A stretch of DNA of 64,000 nucleotides from assembly GCA_964444835.1 (NCBI GenBank), contig CAYUIT010000013.1, forward strand, positions 1-64,000, in the 5' to 3' direction. Positions 24,072 through 31,967 of this stretch are shown here, one piece after another. Source of the DNA: CADEED01 sp964444835 (GTDB taxonomy: Bacteria > Pseudomonadota > Gammaproteobacteria > Steroidobacterales > Steroidobacteraceae). Numbering within the stretch: the first letter of the stretch is position 1; every line of letters starts with the position of its first letter. Both the position numbers and the translations under genes were made by a program. The notes beneath the pieces are model-generated. The model was not told the DNA's origin. It saw only the letters and a list, made by a program, of their open reading frames with translations, and ran no database searches.

Positions 24072-25112
24072 ATGAAGCGTAAGCGCCGCGATACCGAGGT
24101 TTTCAGCCTGTCGTTCCTCGACTGCATTTGCTGCGGTTTCGGCGCGATCATTTTGCTGCTCGTGATCTCGGAATTCGGTCAGCCGGTCATCATCGAGAAA
24201 ACGCGCAAAGACCTCGAGGCGCAGGTGTTGAAGCTGCAGCAAGAACTCTTTGAGATTCGCGGCGAAACGGACGTTTTACAGCGGGAATTGCAGGGGCGGG
24301 TGGATGAGCTGACGCGTGAGCGCCTCAAGCTCGCCAGGCTCTCCGGCGATTTGTCGTCGATTCGCGGTCAATACAGCGCGAGCAAGACCGATGCGCAAGT
24401 CGACAACATCGTCGAGAACGAACTCGTCTCCACTTACCAAACACTCACGAAAGAAATGGAACGGCTGTTGAAGAACCGGCCACGACGTCCGCCCACCGAG
24501 GCGGTCGGCGGCATTCCCGTCGACAGCGAGTACGTGATTTTCGTGATCGACACGTCGGGCAGCATGACCTCGTTCCATTGGCCGACGGCCATCGCCACGA
24601 TGCGCGAAGTGCTCGATATCTACCCCCGCGTGAAGGGCCTCCAGGTGCTCGATGACGAGGGTAAGCCCATGTTCGAGGGCACCATCGGCCAATGGCTGGT
24701 CGACTCCGAGGATCAACGACGCCGAATCGTCGAGCGCATGGGCCGCTGGCGCGCGTACAGCAACTCGAGTCCGGTCGAGGGCATCGAGTCGGCCATCCGA
24801 AACTGGTGGGCGGCCGACAAACGCATCAGCGTCTACGTTCTCGGCGACGAATTCACCGGGGATTCGATCCAACGCGCGCTCGATGAGGTCAGCAAGATCA
24901 ACAAGCCGGACGACAAAGGTCGCCGACGTGTCCGCATCCATGCCATCGGCTTCTCCGAAGGCAGTGCCGCCCCGTTTACAAACCAACGGTTTTCCGCGTT
25001 AATGAGAGCGATGTGCGAAGAGAACAACGGCACATTCGTCGGACTGAGCGTGGGAGGCGTGAAGTGCTCGCGCCAGGTGGAGGTGGGTGGTGTACAGATC
25101 TGTCTGGAATAG
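24072..25112 (+). CDS. Membrane-anchored VWA protein 2 with ExbD-like N-terminus
   Basis: A 346-residue paralogue of the preceding gene. The N-terminus (MKRKRRDTEVFSLSFLDC, then ICCGFGAIILLLVI) is almost the same as in VWA protein 1, while the rest has diverged. A coiled coil (about 40-135) precedes the VWA domain (about 152-335) with MIDAS motif VIDTSGSM (Asp near 158). A C-terminal loop has two Cys (KCSRQ and QICLE). The strong conservation of the membrane segment only suggests that it contacts the same partner, most likely the MotA/ExbB-like protein. Two different VWA subunits would fit the dimeric partner of such channels. Its 3' end overlaps the last lipoprotein by 26 bases. Confidence 0.85.
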   Translation: MKRKRRDTEVFSLSFLDCICCGFGAIILLLVISEFGQPVIIEKTRKDLEAQVLKLQQELFEIRGETDVLQRELQGRVDELTRERLKLARLSGDLSSIRGQYSASKTDAQVDNIVENELVSTYQTLTKEMERLLKNRPRRPPTEAVGGIPVDSEYVIFVIDTSGSMTSFHWPTAIATMREVLDIYPRVKGLQVLDDEGKPMFEGTIGQWLVDSEDQRRRIVERMGRWRAYSNSSPVEGIESAIRNWWAADKRISVYVLGDEFTGDSIQRALDEVSKINKPDDKGRRRVRIHAIGFSEGSAAPFTNQRFSALMRAMCEENNGTFVGLSVGGVKCSRQVEVGGVQICLE

Positions 25113-25785
25113 CGCACGCCTGACAGTCGCGGCCTGCGCCGCGGCGCTGCTCGTCGGTTGTGGCGGTGTGATCGTCAAACCGGAAGGGCAGCTACCCACA
25201 GCGCTCGTGCAGAAGATCCCCGTCACGGTCGGGGTGGTCATCGCTGATGACATGCGCAATCTAAAACACAACGAGTCGCGCGCGGGCGTGACGTGGGAGG
25301 CCGACCTCGGCCCCGGGCATGTCAAGTTTACGGATCAACTGTTCACGGCGGCGTTTCGCGAAGTTCGCCGTTTCAACAGCCTCGAGGAAGCGAAGGGATC
25401 GGCGGCGGGTCTCGCCGCGATCTTCGAGCCGCGCATCGAGCAATACTCGTTTGCCACAGCACGCGAAACCGGCGGTAACTACTACGCGGTGTCGATACGC
25501 TATCGCATCAATGCATTCACGCCGGCCGGCGAGCCGGTCGATTCGCTCACGCTGACAGGCTACGGTAATTCGCGGATGGGCGGCTTGAGTGGCGAGAAGC
25601 CACTCGGCGCGGCGAGCGTCTCGGCGATGCGCGACGCGGCAGCGAAGTTCTTGGTGCAATTCCCCGACGTGAAGCTCGCCAAGCCGCTGCTCGCCGGCCA
25701 AGCGCTCACGCCCGCCGACAAGCCCGGCTTGTTAGCGGCCAACACTTCGGCCGCCGATATCATCGAAGCCGTACCGATCAACTAA
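25087..25785 (+). CDS. Lipoprotein 4 of the VWA-kinase cluster
   Basis: A 232-residue lipoprotein that starts at a GTG inside the end of VWA protein 2. The signal has the hydrophobic core LTVAACAAALLVGC (Cys 25). The mature part is predicted alpha/beta with VGVVIADDMRNL, then TDQLFTAAFREVRRF and a strand-rich YYAVSIRYRINAF. This order (short strand, helix, amphipathic strands with late Tyr) recalls small envelope lipoproteins that assist larger machines, but I cannot name a family. Translational coupling to VWA protein 2 by a 26-base overlap marks it as part of the same system. Confidence 0.7.
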   Translation: MVYRSVWNSARLTVAACAAALLVGCGGVIVKPEGQLPTALVQKIPVTVGVVIADDMRNLKHNESRAGVTWEADLGPGHVKFTDQLFTAAFREVRRFNSLEEAKGSAAGLAAIFEPRIEQYSFATARETGGNYYAVSIRYRINAFTPAGEPVDSLTLTGYGNSRMGGLSGEKPLGAASVSAMRDAAAKFLVQFPDVKLAKPLLAGQALTPADKPGLLAANTSAADIIEAVPIN

Positions 25786-25818
25786 CAACTCATTCCAACA
25801 TCGACTCGCGAGGATTGC

Positions 25819-26232
25819 ATGCGCAACAAGCACGCGCTCACGATCGCGGACGCGCGCCTCATTGCGGCGGCGTGCCGCGCCGAAGCGGAACGTCATCAGT
25901 GGGCTGTCACCGTCGCCATCCTCGATGAGGCGGCACAGCTGCTCTATCTGGAACGCATGGACGCTAGGCCGCTGACCGTCGATGTCGCGATCAACAAGGC
26001 GCGCACTTCGGTGGCGATCCAAGCCCCGAGCGGCAATTGGCAAGAGCGGGTTGCGGCGAGCCCGAACATGATGGCGCTGACGTCGCTGTTGCCTCTGCAA
26101 GGCGCGGTACCCCTGATGTACAAGGGCCAATGCGTCGGCGCGGTCGGAGTGTCTGGTGTGAAAGCCGACGAAGACGAGCAAGTGGCGCGAGCCGGCGCGG
26201 CTGTCGTCGAGCGGCTGGCGATCGGCAGCTAG
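25819..26232 (+). CDS. GlcG/HbpS-family protein
   Basis: A 137-residue single-domain protein of the GlcG/HbpS (DUF336) family. Marks are the N-terminal helix LTIADARLIAAACRAEAE, the strand VTVAILDEAAQLLYLERMD, the NKARTSVAI helix, and the PLMYKGQCVGAVGVSG strand-turn. Family members bind haem or small cofactors or act as accessory proteins to glycolate/propanediol pathways. It follows the VWA cluster by 33 bases with its own AGGA ribosome site. It might be read through from that operon, but nothing functional connects them. Confidence 0.85.
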   Translation: MRNKHALTIADARLIAAACRAEAERHQWAVTVAILDEAAQLLYLERMDARPLTVDVAINKARTSVAIQAPSGNWQERVAASPNMMALTSLLPLQGAVPLMYKGQCVGAVGVSGVKADEDEQVARAGAAVVERLAIGS

Positions 26233-27587
26233 GGGCTTGGTGAGCCCGCGCCCGGCGCCGCAGGATTTCGCACCGCTACCTGCTCAATGTAGACCACATC
26301 CGGCGTGTCCACTGGCTCGCCATTCTCGATGCGCGGTGCGTAGCGTGCGCGCCGAACGGCGTTGATCACGGCTTTCACCACGGCATCATTTACGTCGGTC
26401 GTCGGCGACGTGATGTCCGTAATCTTGCCGTCCTTCGTGACGGTGAAGCGCGCTTCCACTTGCTTCGTCATCGCCAGTTCCGGGTCGAGCTTCGAGCGCT
26501 CCAGCGCAAATGTGCTGGCGCGATAAGCCAATTGGCGCGGCGCGTTCAATAGCTGCGTGTTGCCTGCCAGCTCGAGCGAGCGCCACGCGTCGCGATAGAA
26601 CTCCATCGCGCGGCTTGTGCTCCCGCCCACCATGAACCAGTCGCCGAGTTCGGCAACCGTCTCGCCCCGCAATCGCTGGTCGACGGGCGTGTTCTTTTCA
26701 ACGATCGCCACCGCAAAACGTAACGCTTGTTCGCCGCGTCGCTGCAATTGTCCCGTCTGCGAACTTTCGAAGGCTTGGATCGCATTGCCGAACGCATCAG
26801 TGCCCTGCGAGCCCTCGCTGTTCTCAACGCCGTACAAATACTCGAGTCGGTAGGTGCGAGCGATTCCGCGCAACGGCCGTACTTTACGCAGATCCTCGGT
26901 GGTGCCCGCCTTCTCGACGATTGCAAGCGCACGATCGTGTAGCAGGCGCGCGGTCGTGTAACGACCGACGTATTCATACCAACCTGCAAGCTTGTCGAGC
27001 GGATCGACCATGCGCACGTCGCTTTTGCCAAACGCCGTCTCCGCAACGCGAAACGCGTACGTGTGTTCCTTCTCCGCGTCTTGCAGACGATTCGTGGCGA
27101 CGTAGGCCTCGATCAACGGGAACAAGTACTCGAGCTGATTCGCATTGAACAAGCCGTCGATATTGCGTGACAGATCGAGCGCGCGCTTGAGCGGCACGAC
27201 CGCCGCCTCGAACTGCTTGGCCGCCAGATACGCTGTGCCGAGCCCTTGCAACGGCCGGAACAATTGCCGATCGGTCGTGGGCGCCTTCAATTCGAGAATC
27301 TTGAGTGCACGCAAATAGCCCTCTTCGGCACCTGGAAAATTGCCGAGCTTGAGCTGCGTGGTCGCAACATTGGTGAGTGGATTGACGAGCTGTCGATCGT
27401 CGGGGCCGTACTGCGTTTCGGTGAGCTCGACGAGCTGCTGTGCCAGGATCAACGCTGCCGGATAGTTCTTCGCATCGAACAGCGTGCGGAACTCGCGATA
27501 CACCTGCACGCGCTCATCATCGGTGACGGCGAACGCCGGCGTAGCCGATAGGAGCAGGGCACAACAGGCAGCGACGGCGAGGCGCAT
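26229..27587 (-). CDS. TPR protein with C-terminal TonB-like domain
   Basis: A 452-residue secreted protein. I chose the ATG at 27587, which gives a good signal peptide (MRLAVAACCALLLSATPAFA). The body is made of TPR-like helical pairs (about 25-350). The last 80 residues resemble the TonB C-terminal fold: VEARFTVTKDGKITDI, then VVKAVINAVRRARYAPRIENGEPV, a family hallmark for energy-transducer TonB ends. There is no inner-membrane anchor, so it cannot itself be a classical TonB; it may be a periplasmic scaffold using the fold. It is the last gene of a leftward operon after the CFA-like methyltransferase. Confidence 0.8.
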   Translation of the reverse strand: MRLAVAACCALLLSATPAFAVTDDERVQVYREFRTLFDAKNYPAALILAQQLVELTETQYGPDDRQLVNPLTNVATTQLKLGNFPGAEEGYLRALKILELKAPTTDRQLFRPLQGLGTAYLAAKQFEAAVVPLKRALDLSRNIDGLFNANQLEYLFPLIEAYVATNRLQDAEKEHTYAFRVAETAFGKSDVRMVDPLDKLAGWYEYVGRYTTARLLHDRALAIVEKAGTTEDLRKVRPLRGIARTYRLEYLYGVENSEGSQGTDAFGNAIQAFESSQTGQLQRRGEQALRFAVAIVEKNTPVDQRLRGETVAELGDWFMVGGSTSRAMEFYRDAWRSLELAGNTQLLNAPRQLAYRASTFALERSKLDPELAMTKQVEARFTVTKDGKITDITSPTTDVNDAVVKAVINAVRRARYAPRIENGEPVDTPDVVYIEQVAVRNPAAPGAGSPSP

Positions 27588-27598
27588 GATGACGAATG

Positions 27599-28675
27599 CT
27601 AACCCTTTTCGAACAGGTAGTGCGACACGAGCCATTCGCGTCCGCGGTCATAGCCGAAAAGCTCGGCGCAGGACATGAAGAACACGCGCCAGTAGACCCA
27701 CCACTTCGTCACTTGTTCCGCACCGTAGGCTTTCGCCAGGATGGGCATGACCTGCGACTTGGCAGCGTCCATCTTTTGCAGCCACGCCTCACTCGTGAGC
27801 TGGTAGTGCCAGCCAGGCACCTGCCAATGATCAATCAAGCGGACGTCCCGCTGGAAGTAATGCAGCAGATCGTCGCTCGGCATAATGCCGCCGGTGAAGA
27901 AATACTTGGCCATCCAGTCCGTTTCGTCCCGCACTTCGAAGGGGTACGCGAACCGATTGTGCGTGAATATGTGAACGAACAATGTCGCGCCTGGCTTCAT
28001 CCAACTCGCGACCCGTCGCAGTAGTTCATCGTAATTGCGCATGTGCTCGAACATCTCGACCGACACGACTCGGTCGAACTGTGTGTCCGGCGGGAACGCC
28101 AGAACGTTCATATCGCTCGTCACGATCGTCAGATTTTTGAGTCCACGCTCCGCAGCACGGGCATCGATGAACTCCTTCTGGGTACGCGAGTTCGATACCG
28201 CCGTGATCTGCGCGCGGGGGTACTTCGCCGCCATCCACAGCGACAAGGAGCCCCAGCCGCAGCCGAGCTCCAAAATGCGCTCGCCGTCGGCCAATCGTGC
28301 GCGCTCACATGTCAGTTGCAACATGCGAGCTTCGGCCGCATCGAGGCCGCCCGCCGGATCTTCGTCGCGCCGCTCGTAGTAACAACTCGAGTACTTCAGG
28401 TGCTTACCGAGCACGTGCAAATAGAACTCGGTCGGCACTTCGTAGTGCTGTTCGTTCGCGTCGGCGGTGTTGATGGCGATCGGGCTCGCCTTCAAGCGGC
28501 GGATCAAGTCCATCAAGTGCTGTTGTTGGCGTTCCGGATCGCCCTTGTCCTCTTCCGCGAGTCGCGCCTGGAGCAACGCGCGAATGCGACTGCGGATCAC
28601 GGAGTCCGGTACAAGGTTCCGCTCGAGCAGACGCATCGAGAACGAGTGGGATTCGGCGGCAGCTGGTGTCGTCAT
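27599..28675 (-). CDS. Cyclopropane-fatty-acid-synthase-family SAM methyltransferase
   Basis: A 358-residue enzyme with SAM-binding motif LELGCGWGS (about residue 138), the post-motif VSNSRTQKEFI and the acidic VSVEMFEHM. The substrate-side motif EQHYEVPTEFYLHVLG followed by LKYSSCYY matches the coclaurine-N-methyltransferase-like branch rather than the HYDLGNDFY of typical bacterial Cfa. The substrate may therefore be an unusual lipid or an amine. It overlaps the DUF2062 gene by 4 bases (ATGA) and is 11 bases from the TPR-TonB gene, so they are cotranscribed. It is cytoplasmic or membrane-associated. Confidence 0.87.
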   Translation of the reverse strand: MTTPAAAESHSFSMRLLERNLVPDSVIRSRIRALLQARLAEEDKGDPERQQQHLMDLIRRLKASPIAINTADANEQHYEVPTEFYLHVLGKHLKYSSCYYERRDEDPAGGLDAAEARMLQLTCERARLADGERILELGCGWGSLSLWMAAKYPRAQITAVSNSRTQKEFIDARAAERGLKNLTIVTSDMNVLAFPPDTQFDRVVSVEMFEHMRNYDELLRRVASWMKPGATLFVHIFTHNRFAYPFEVRDETDWMAKYFFTGGIMPSDDLLHYFQRDVRLIDHWQVPGWHYQLTSEAWLQKMDAAKSQVMPILAKAYGAEQVTKWWVYWRVFFMSCAELFGYDRGREWLVSHYLFEKG

Positions 28676-29145
28676 GATGGCTTGTTAACTTTCAATTGGG
28701 CGCGCTCGAGCGCGGGGCGTAGCGCGCGATAGAGAATGAAGATGCCGATCGGGCCGATCAAGATCCAGCCGAGCGCCGCGTGCACAATCGCATCCCACAA
28801 CACGTGAATGGCATGCAGCGCGCCTTGCGCGAGTATCTCGAAGCCGCCCGAGATCGTAATCGGAAACGCGGGCGCGCCGGTGACGGCCTCCCCGACGCGT
28901 ACGAACGGAATGATCAACAGTAATTGCAGCGGCGACAGCGCATAATTCACGAGTTGAATTGCGGGCATGTTGAGGCGCAATGCCACGGCTGCCGTGGCAC
29001 ACAGGATCGTCGAGGCCCCGAGGACGGGAAACAGCCCGAAACCCACGCCAAACGCGACTGAGAGCGCGAGCTTGTCGGGGGTGATGCCTTGCTTGAGCAG
29101 CGCCAGGATCGGCTCGACGAGCCGCCGCTTGAACCAGTCCTTCAC
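28672..29145 (-). CDS. DUF2062 membrane protein
   Basis: A 157-residue membrane protein with about four hydrophobic segments. The DUF2062 pattern is evident: a basic amphipathic start (KDWFKRRLVEPILAL), then SVAFGVGFGLFPVLG, LRLNMPAIQLVNYALSPLQ, and a later hydrophobic pair with GPIGIFILYRALRP. The family is found beside lipid and glycan enzymes, and no biochemical role has been proven. Its stop overlaps the start of the CFA-like methyltransferase, which supports a membrane-lipid context. Confidence 0.85.
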   Translation of the reverse strand: MKDWFKRRLVEPILALLKQGITPDKLALSVAFGVGFGLFPVLGASTILCATAAVALRLNMPAIQLVNYALSPLQLLLIIPFVRVGEAVTGAPAFPITISGGFEILAQGALHAIHVLWDAIVHAALGWILIGPIGIFILYRALRPALERAQLKVNKPS

Positions 29146-29160
29146 GACGTGCGCCGGGCC

Positions 29161-29505
29161 TCAGGGGTTCCGTTTCGCCAACAGCGTACCCATGTCCTCG
29201 GATGGGCCGAGCTTGCTCAACTGCAGCAGGACGTAAGCCGCCATCGCCATGTTCCCGAGCAACATGATGGCTACGAACCAGCCGATGCGCGGCACCCAAC
29301 GCGGCTCCTTCCACAACACCCAGACATAGAAGGTCAGGAAGCCGTAGTAGGCATCAATGAGCGTCGCGATCGTCCACCAATTGTCTGGCCGATTGACCAA
29401 GCCGCCCCAGTCCGTCAGGGACTGCTGGAAACTCGCCCACGTCGTGTAACAGAGCAGGCTTACCAGGATGAAGGTAAAGAACAGTTGCAGGCGGGTCTTG
29501 GTCAT
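29161..29505 (-). CDS. DUF1475-like small membrane protein
   Basis: A 114-residue protein with three hydrophobic segments (about 8-28, 45-65, 75-97). The NWWTIATLIDAYYGFLTFYVW segment (shown in part: WWTIATLIDAYYGFL) and the following WKEPRW resemble DUF1475 proteins, also known from plants. The ATG at 29505 is preferred over one five codons upstream because the hydrophobic segment begins soon after it. It probably heads the leftward operon with DUF2062, the methyltransferase and TPR-TonB. The function is unknown. Confidence 0.65.
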   Translation of the reverse strand: MTKTRLQLFFTFILVSLLCYTTWASFQQSLTDWGGLVNRPDNWWTIATLIDAYYGFLTFYVWVLWKEPRWVPRIGWFVAIMLLGNMAMAAYVLLQLSKLGPSEDMGTLLAKRNP

Positions 29506-29622
29506 CGGTCGGCGCTCCAAAAGAGCTATACGGCTGCCGGGTGGAATTGGATTCTTATCCGCATTCTACCGGCGGGGCTTTGCGCTTGTTGCTAGCCAGC
29601 CAAGCCCTTAAGCTGCCGCGCC

Positions 29623-30309
29623 ATGGCGGATACAAAGGTGGCTTTGCTGGCGGGCACGACTGGTCTGGTCGGCGGCTTCCTGCTCGAGGCACTGCTCAAT
29701 GCCCCCGAGTATTCGCGGGTCTACGCTATCACGCGGCGGCCGACGACCCGTGAGCATCCGCGGCTCGCCAACCGCATCGTCAACTTCGACCGTATCGAAA
29801 CAGATCTAAAAGGATTGGCTGCCCAGGACGCTTTTTGCTGCCTCGGTACGACCATTGCAGTAGCCGGGAGCGAAGCGGCGTTTCGGCAAGTCGATATCGA
29901 CTACGTGATGGCCTTCGCTCGGGCGGCAAAGAACGCGGGTGTCGCGCGTTTCGTGGTCGTCACATCCGTCGGCGCCGATCCAGCGTCGAAGAATTTCTAT
30001 CTGCGCACGAAGGGCGAACTCGAAACGTTGCTGTCGCGCGCGGGCTTTCAGTCGCTCGACATCATTCAGCCGGGCTTGCTGTTAGGCTGGCGCTCGCAGA
30101 TGCGCCCGGTTGAGATGCTGTGGCGCTTGCTCATGCCGGTTGGCAATTTGTTCATGTTTGGCGAGCGCGAGGCGTACCGCGGCGTGGCGGCGCAAAAGGT
30201 GGCGCAAGCAATGCTCGGCGCTGCGCGCAGCGGGCGGCGCGGTGTGTATCGCTATACCTATCGCGGAATCTTGCAGCTTGCGGAGCTGCGCCCGCGCACT
30301 AACAGGTAG
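29623..30309 (+). CDS. Atypical short-chain dehydrogenase / NAD(P)-binding protein (HTATIP2-like)
   Basis: The 228-residue protein opens with a Rossmann Gly motif LLAGTTGLVGGFLLEAL and has the family segments AFCCLGTTIAVAGSEAAFRQVD, RFVVVTSVGADPAS, NFYLRTKGELE (Tyr/Lys pair) and IIQPGLLLG. The layout matches the NAD(P)H-binding HTATIP2/YtfG-like oxidoreductases of about 210-230 residues. The substrate is unknown. It is transcribed divergently from the DUF1475 operon and converges with the small basic protein across a shared terminator. Confidence 0.85.
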   Translation: MADTKVALLAGTTGLVGGFLLEALLNAPEYSRVYAITRRPTTREHPRLANRIVNFDRIETDLKGLAAQDAFCCLGTTIAVAGSEAAFRQVDIDYVMAFARAAKNAGVARFVVVTSVGADPASKNFYLRTKGELETLLSRAGFQSLDIIQPGLLLGWRSQMRPVEMLWRLLMPVGNLFMFGEREAYRGVAAQKVAQAMLGAARSGRRGVYRYTYRGILQLAELRPRTNR

Positions 30310-30329
30310 TTTCGAGCCTTACAAAAGAA

Positions 30330-30352
30330 TCGGGCCGCCCGAGGCGGCCCGA
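30330..30352. terminator. Bidirectional terminator hairpin
   Basis: A perfect 10-bp GC-rich stem (TCGGGCCGCC with GGCGGCCCGA) with a CGA loop lies between two convergent genes. On the minus strand it is followed by TTCTTTTGT, so it should stop the small basic protein gene best. Confidence 0.85.
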
Positions 30353-30380
30353 CTCCACCGCACATTTTTCGATCGTCGAC

Positions 30381-30563
30381 TTACTTCTTTTTACGCGCAG
30401 CGCCTTCGCGCTTCGTCGTGCCGCGCTTGATATCTGCACCATGCGCGCGCTTGTAGGTCTGGATGTCCTTAAATTTGCCGTCGGCACTTCGGACTGCGTA
30501 GAGCTTCGTACCCGTACTGCTACGCATCGTGGTGCGCTTTGCTTTCTTCTTGGCTTTCGCCAT
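30381..30563 (-). CDS. Small, very basic conserved protein
   Basis: A 60-residue protein with about 20 Lys/Arg, Lys-rich at both ends (MAKAKKKAKR and REGAARKKK). The centre TGTKLYAVRSADGKFKDIQ, then TYKRAHGADIKR, is a pattern I recognise from short uncharacterised bacterial proteins. The charge suggests nucleic-acid binding. It has a good ribosome site (GAGGAA) before the ATG and a strong terminator behind it, so it is a real gene. It is leftward, like the upstream VanZ-like gene. Confidence 0.75.
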   Translation of the reverse strand: MAKAKKKAKRTTMRSSTGTKLYAVRSADGKFKDIQTYKRAHGADIKRGTTKREGAARKKK

Positions 30564-30627
30564 GCGTTCCTCGCTATTGTGACTCTTGAGACCCCGCCGC
30601 GAACGCTACTCGCGCGCGCAGCGCTCG

Positions 30628-31872
30628 TCAATGCCGCGCTGCTTTGGCCTTGGGCGCCGGCGGTTGTGCGGTGCCCGCCAATGCGACAAGTGCCGCGCAG
30701 GCGAGCACGAGGAACGGATCGGTCATTTCCGCTTGTCTCCCTGGCAGGAACCGCTGCGCAAACTCGATCGCCATCGCAATGGTCGCGCCCAAAATGGCTG
30801 CGCTTCGCACCCGCAAGCCGGCATGCACGGCGAGCCATACGAAGCCGAGATACAAGAACATCTTCTCAAAGAACTGAATGTACGAGCGCTCGAGGCCGCC
30901 GTCGAGGAAGCCCACGAACGGAATCCAATTGAACGCGTGCGCGCGCGTTTCGAAATTGAGCGGCGCGAGTGCGTACAGAAACCACGCGACGCTAACAAGT
31001 ACCAAGAGTGGCATCGCGGCTTTGCGATGTGGCGTATTGCGTAAGGCCACCACGACCGGCAAGGCCAGCAAGAAGCCGAGCACTTCGTTCGGTGCCAGCG
31101 CTTGCCCGGCGACCATCACGCGCGACGCCATCGATGCAAGCGCGACGACCCAGAATGCGGTCCAGAAATTCTTTCGTTGTACGAGTGCGCGCAGGGCTGC
31201 GCTCAGGATCAAATAGCCCGCCCAGAAGCGAGCGGTGCCGCCGAGCGAGAAGTCGAATGACAACAACGGTTCGAGTCCACGGTATAGCTGGCGGAGTCGC
31301 AAACTCGGCATGAAGGGCGCTGCGTGAAAGGCAGCCCACAGCGCAAGCAGCATCAGCAGCGCGGGATCGAACGCGCGTTCGCGCAATTGCGGGAACGCCG
31401 CCGTTCGTTGCAGCAGGACGTAGGCGAACGCGCCGATGGCGGTGCTCGCCGAGTTCAGCAACACGTCCGTGATGCTCGGCGTGCGGGGCGGCGTGGCGTA
31501 TTGCAGGTACTCCATGCACACAGACAGTGCCGTGCCGAGCGCTACCGTGCTGATGACCGCGCGCACCCGACTCGCGCTCGAGCGCCGCACGGCCATGAGC
31601 AGCGCGCCCAGCGGGATATAGAAGAGCAAGTTCGCAACGATATCGCTGCGAATCGTCGCGCCCCACGGGAGTGAGGTCGGAAATCCGCCGTTGTCGGCAG
31701 TGCTGAGGCGCTCCCAGTCCCAGTTGAAGGGATAGAACGACGCGTACGCGATCAGGCCGATCGTGACGACGAGCAGCCAGCGCGCAGCAGTGCGCTGCGT
31801 CGAGGAGGGCGCGGAGGAGCGGGGCATGGCGAAATTATGCCTGGGTCGGCCCAAGCGTGACGTGTTCCGCAT
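30628..31872 (-). CDS. VanZ-like integral membrane protein
   Basis: A 414-residue protein with about ten hydrophobic segments. Two VanZ-like units are seen: the first with ASFYPFNWDW, IVANLLFYIPLGALL, SVCMEYLQY and SITDVLLNSASTAIGAF, the second near the C-terminus with FEKMFLYLGFVWLAVH, MAIEFAQRFLPGRQAEMTDPFL. VanZ proteins affect teicoplanin resistance in enterococci, but the wider family is uncharacterised. The ATG at 31872 has a weak AGGG site; the ATG at 31827 is an equally possible start. A divergent GGDEF-EAL gene lies upstream. Confidence 0.82.
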   Translation of the reverse strand: MRNTSRLGRPRHNFAMPRSSAPSSTQRTAARWLLVVTIGLIAYASFYPFNWDWERLSTADNGGFPTSLPWGATIRSDIVANLLFYIPLGALLMAVRRSSASRVRAVISTVALGTALSVCMEYLQYATPPRTPSITDVLLNSASTAIGAFAYVLLQRTAAFPQLRERAFDPALLMLLALWAAFHAAPFMPSLRLRQLYRGLEPLLSFDFSLGGTARFWAGYLILSAALRALVQRKNFWTAFWVVALASMASRVMVAGQALAPNEVLGFLLALPVVVALRNTPHRKAAMPLLVLVSVAWFLYALAPLNFETRAHAFNWIPFVGFLDGGLERSYIQFFEKMFLYLGFVWLAVHAGLRVRSAAILGATIAMAIEFAQRFLPGRQAEMTDPFLVLACAALVALAGTAQPPAPKAKAARH

Positions 31873-31967
31873 TTCGCCCTGGCCGTATTTCGTAAAGTTC
31901 CGGCGATTGCTCTCGCCGGCGGCGCACGATGGGACTTTGGTCTTCCCTCAATGTTTGGAGTTCGAGC

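Noticed and set aside
12906..25785. Reading the kinase/FHA cluster as part of a type VI secretion system
   Set aside because: Kinase and FHA genes occur in T6SS loci, but no TssB/C, ClpV, Hcp, VgrG, TssM or TssK is present here, and VWA/channel genes are not T6SS parts.
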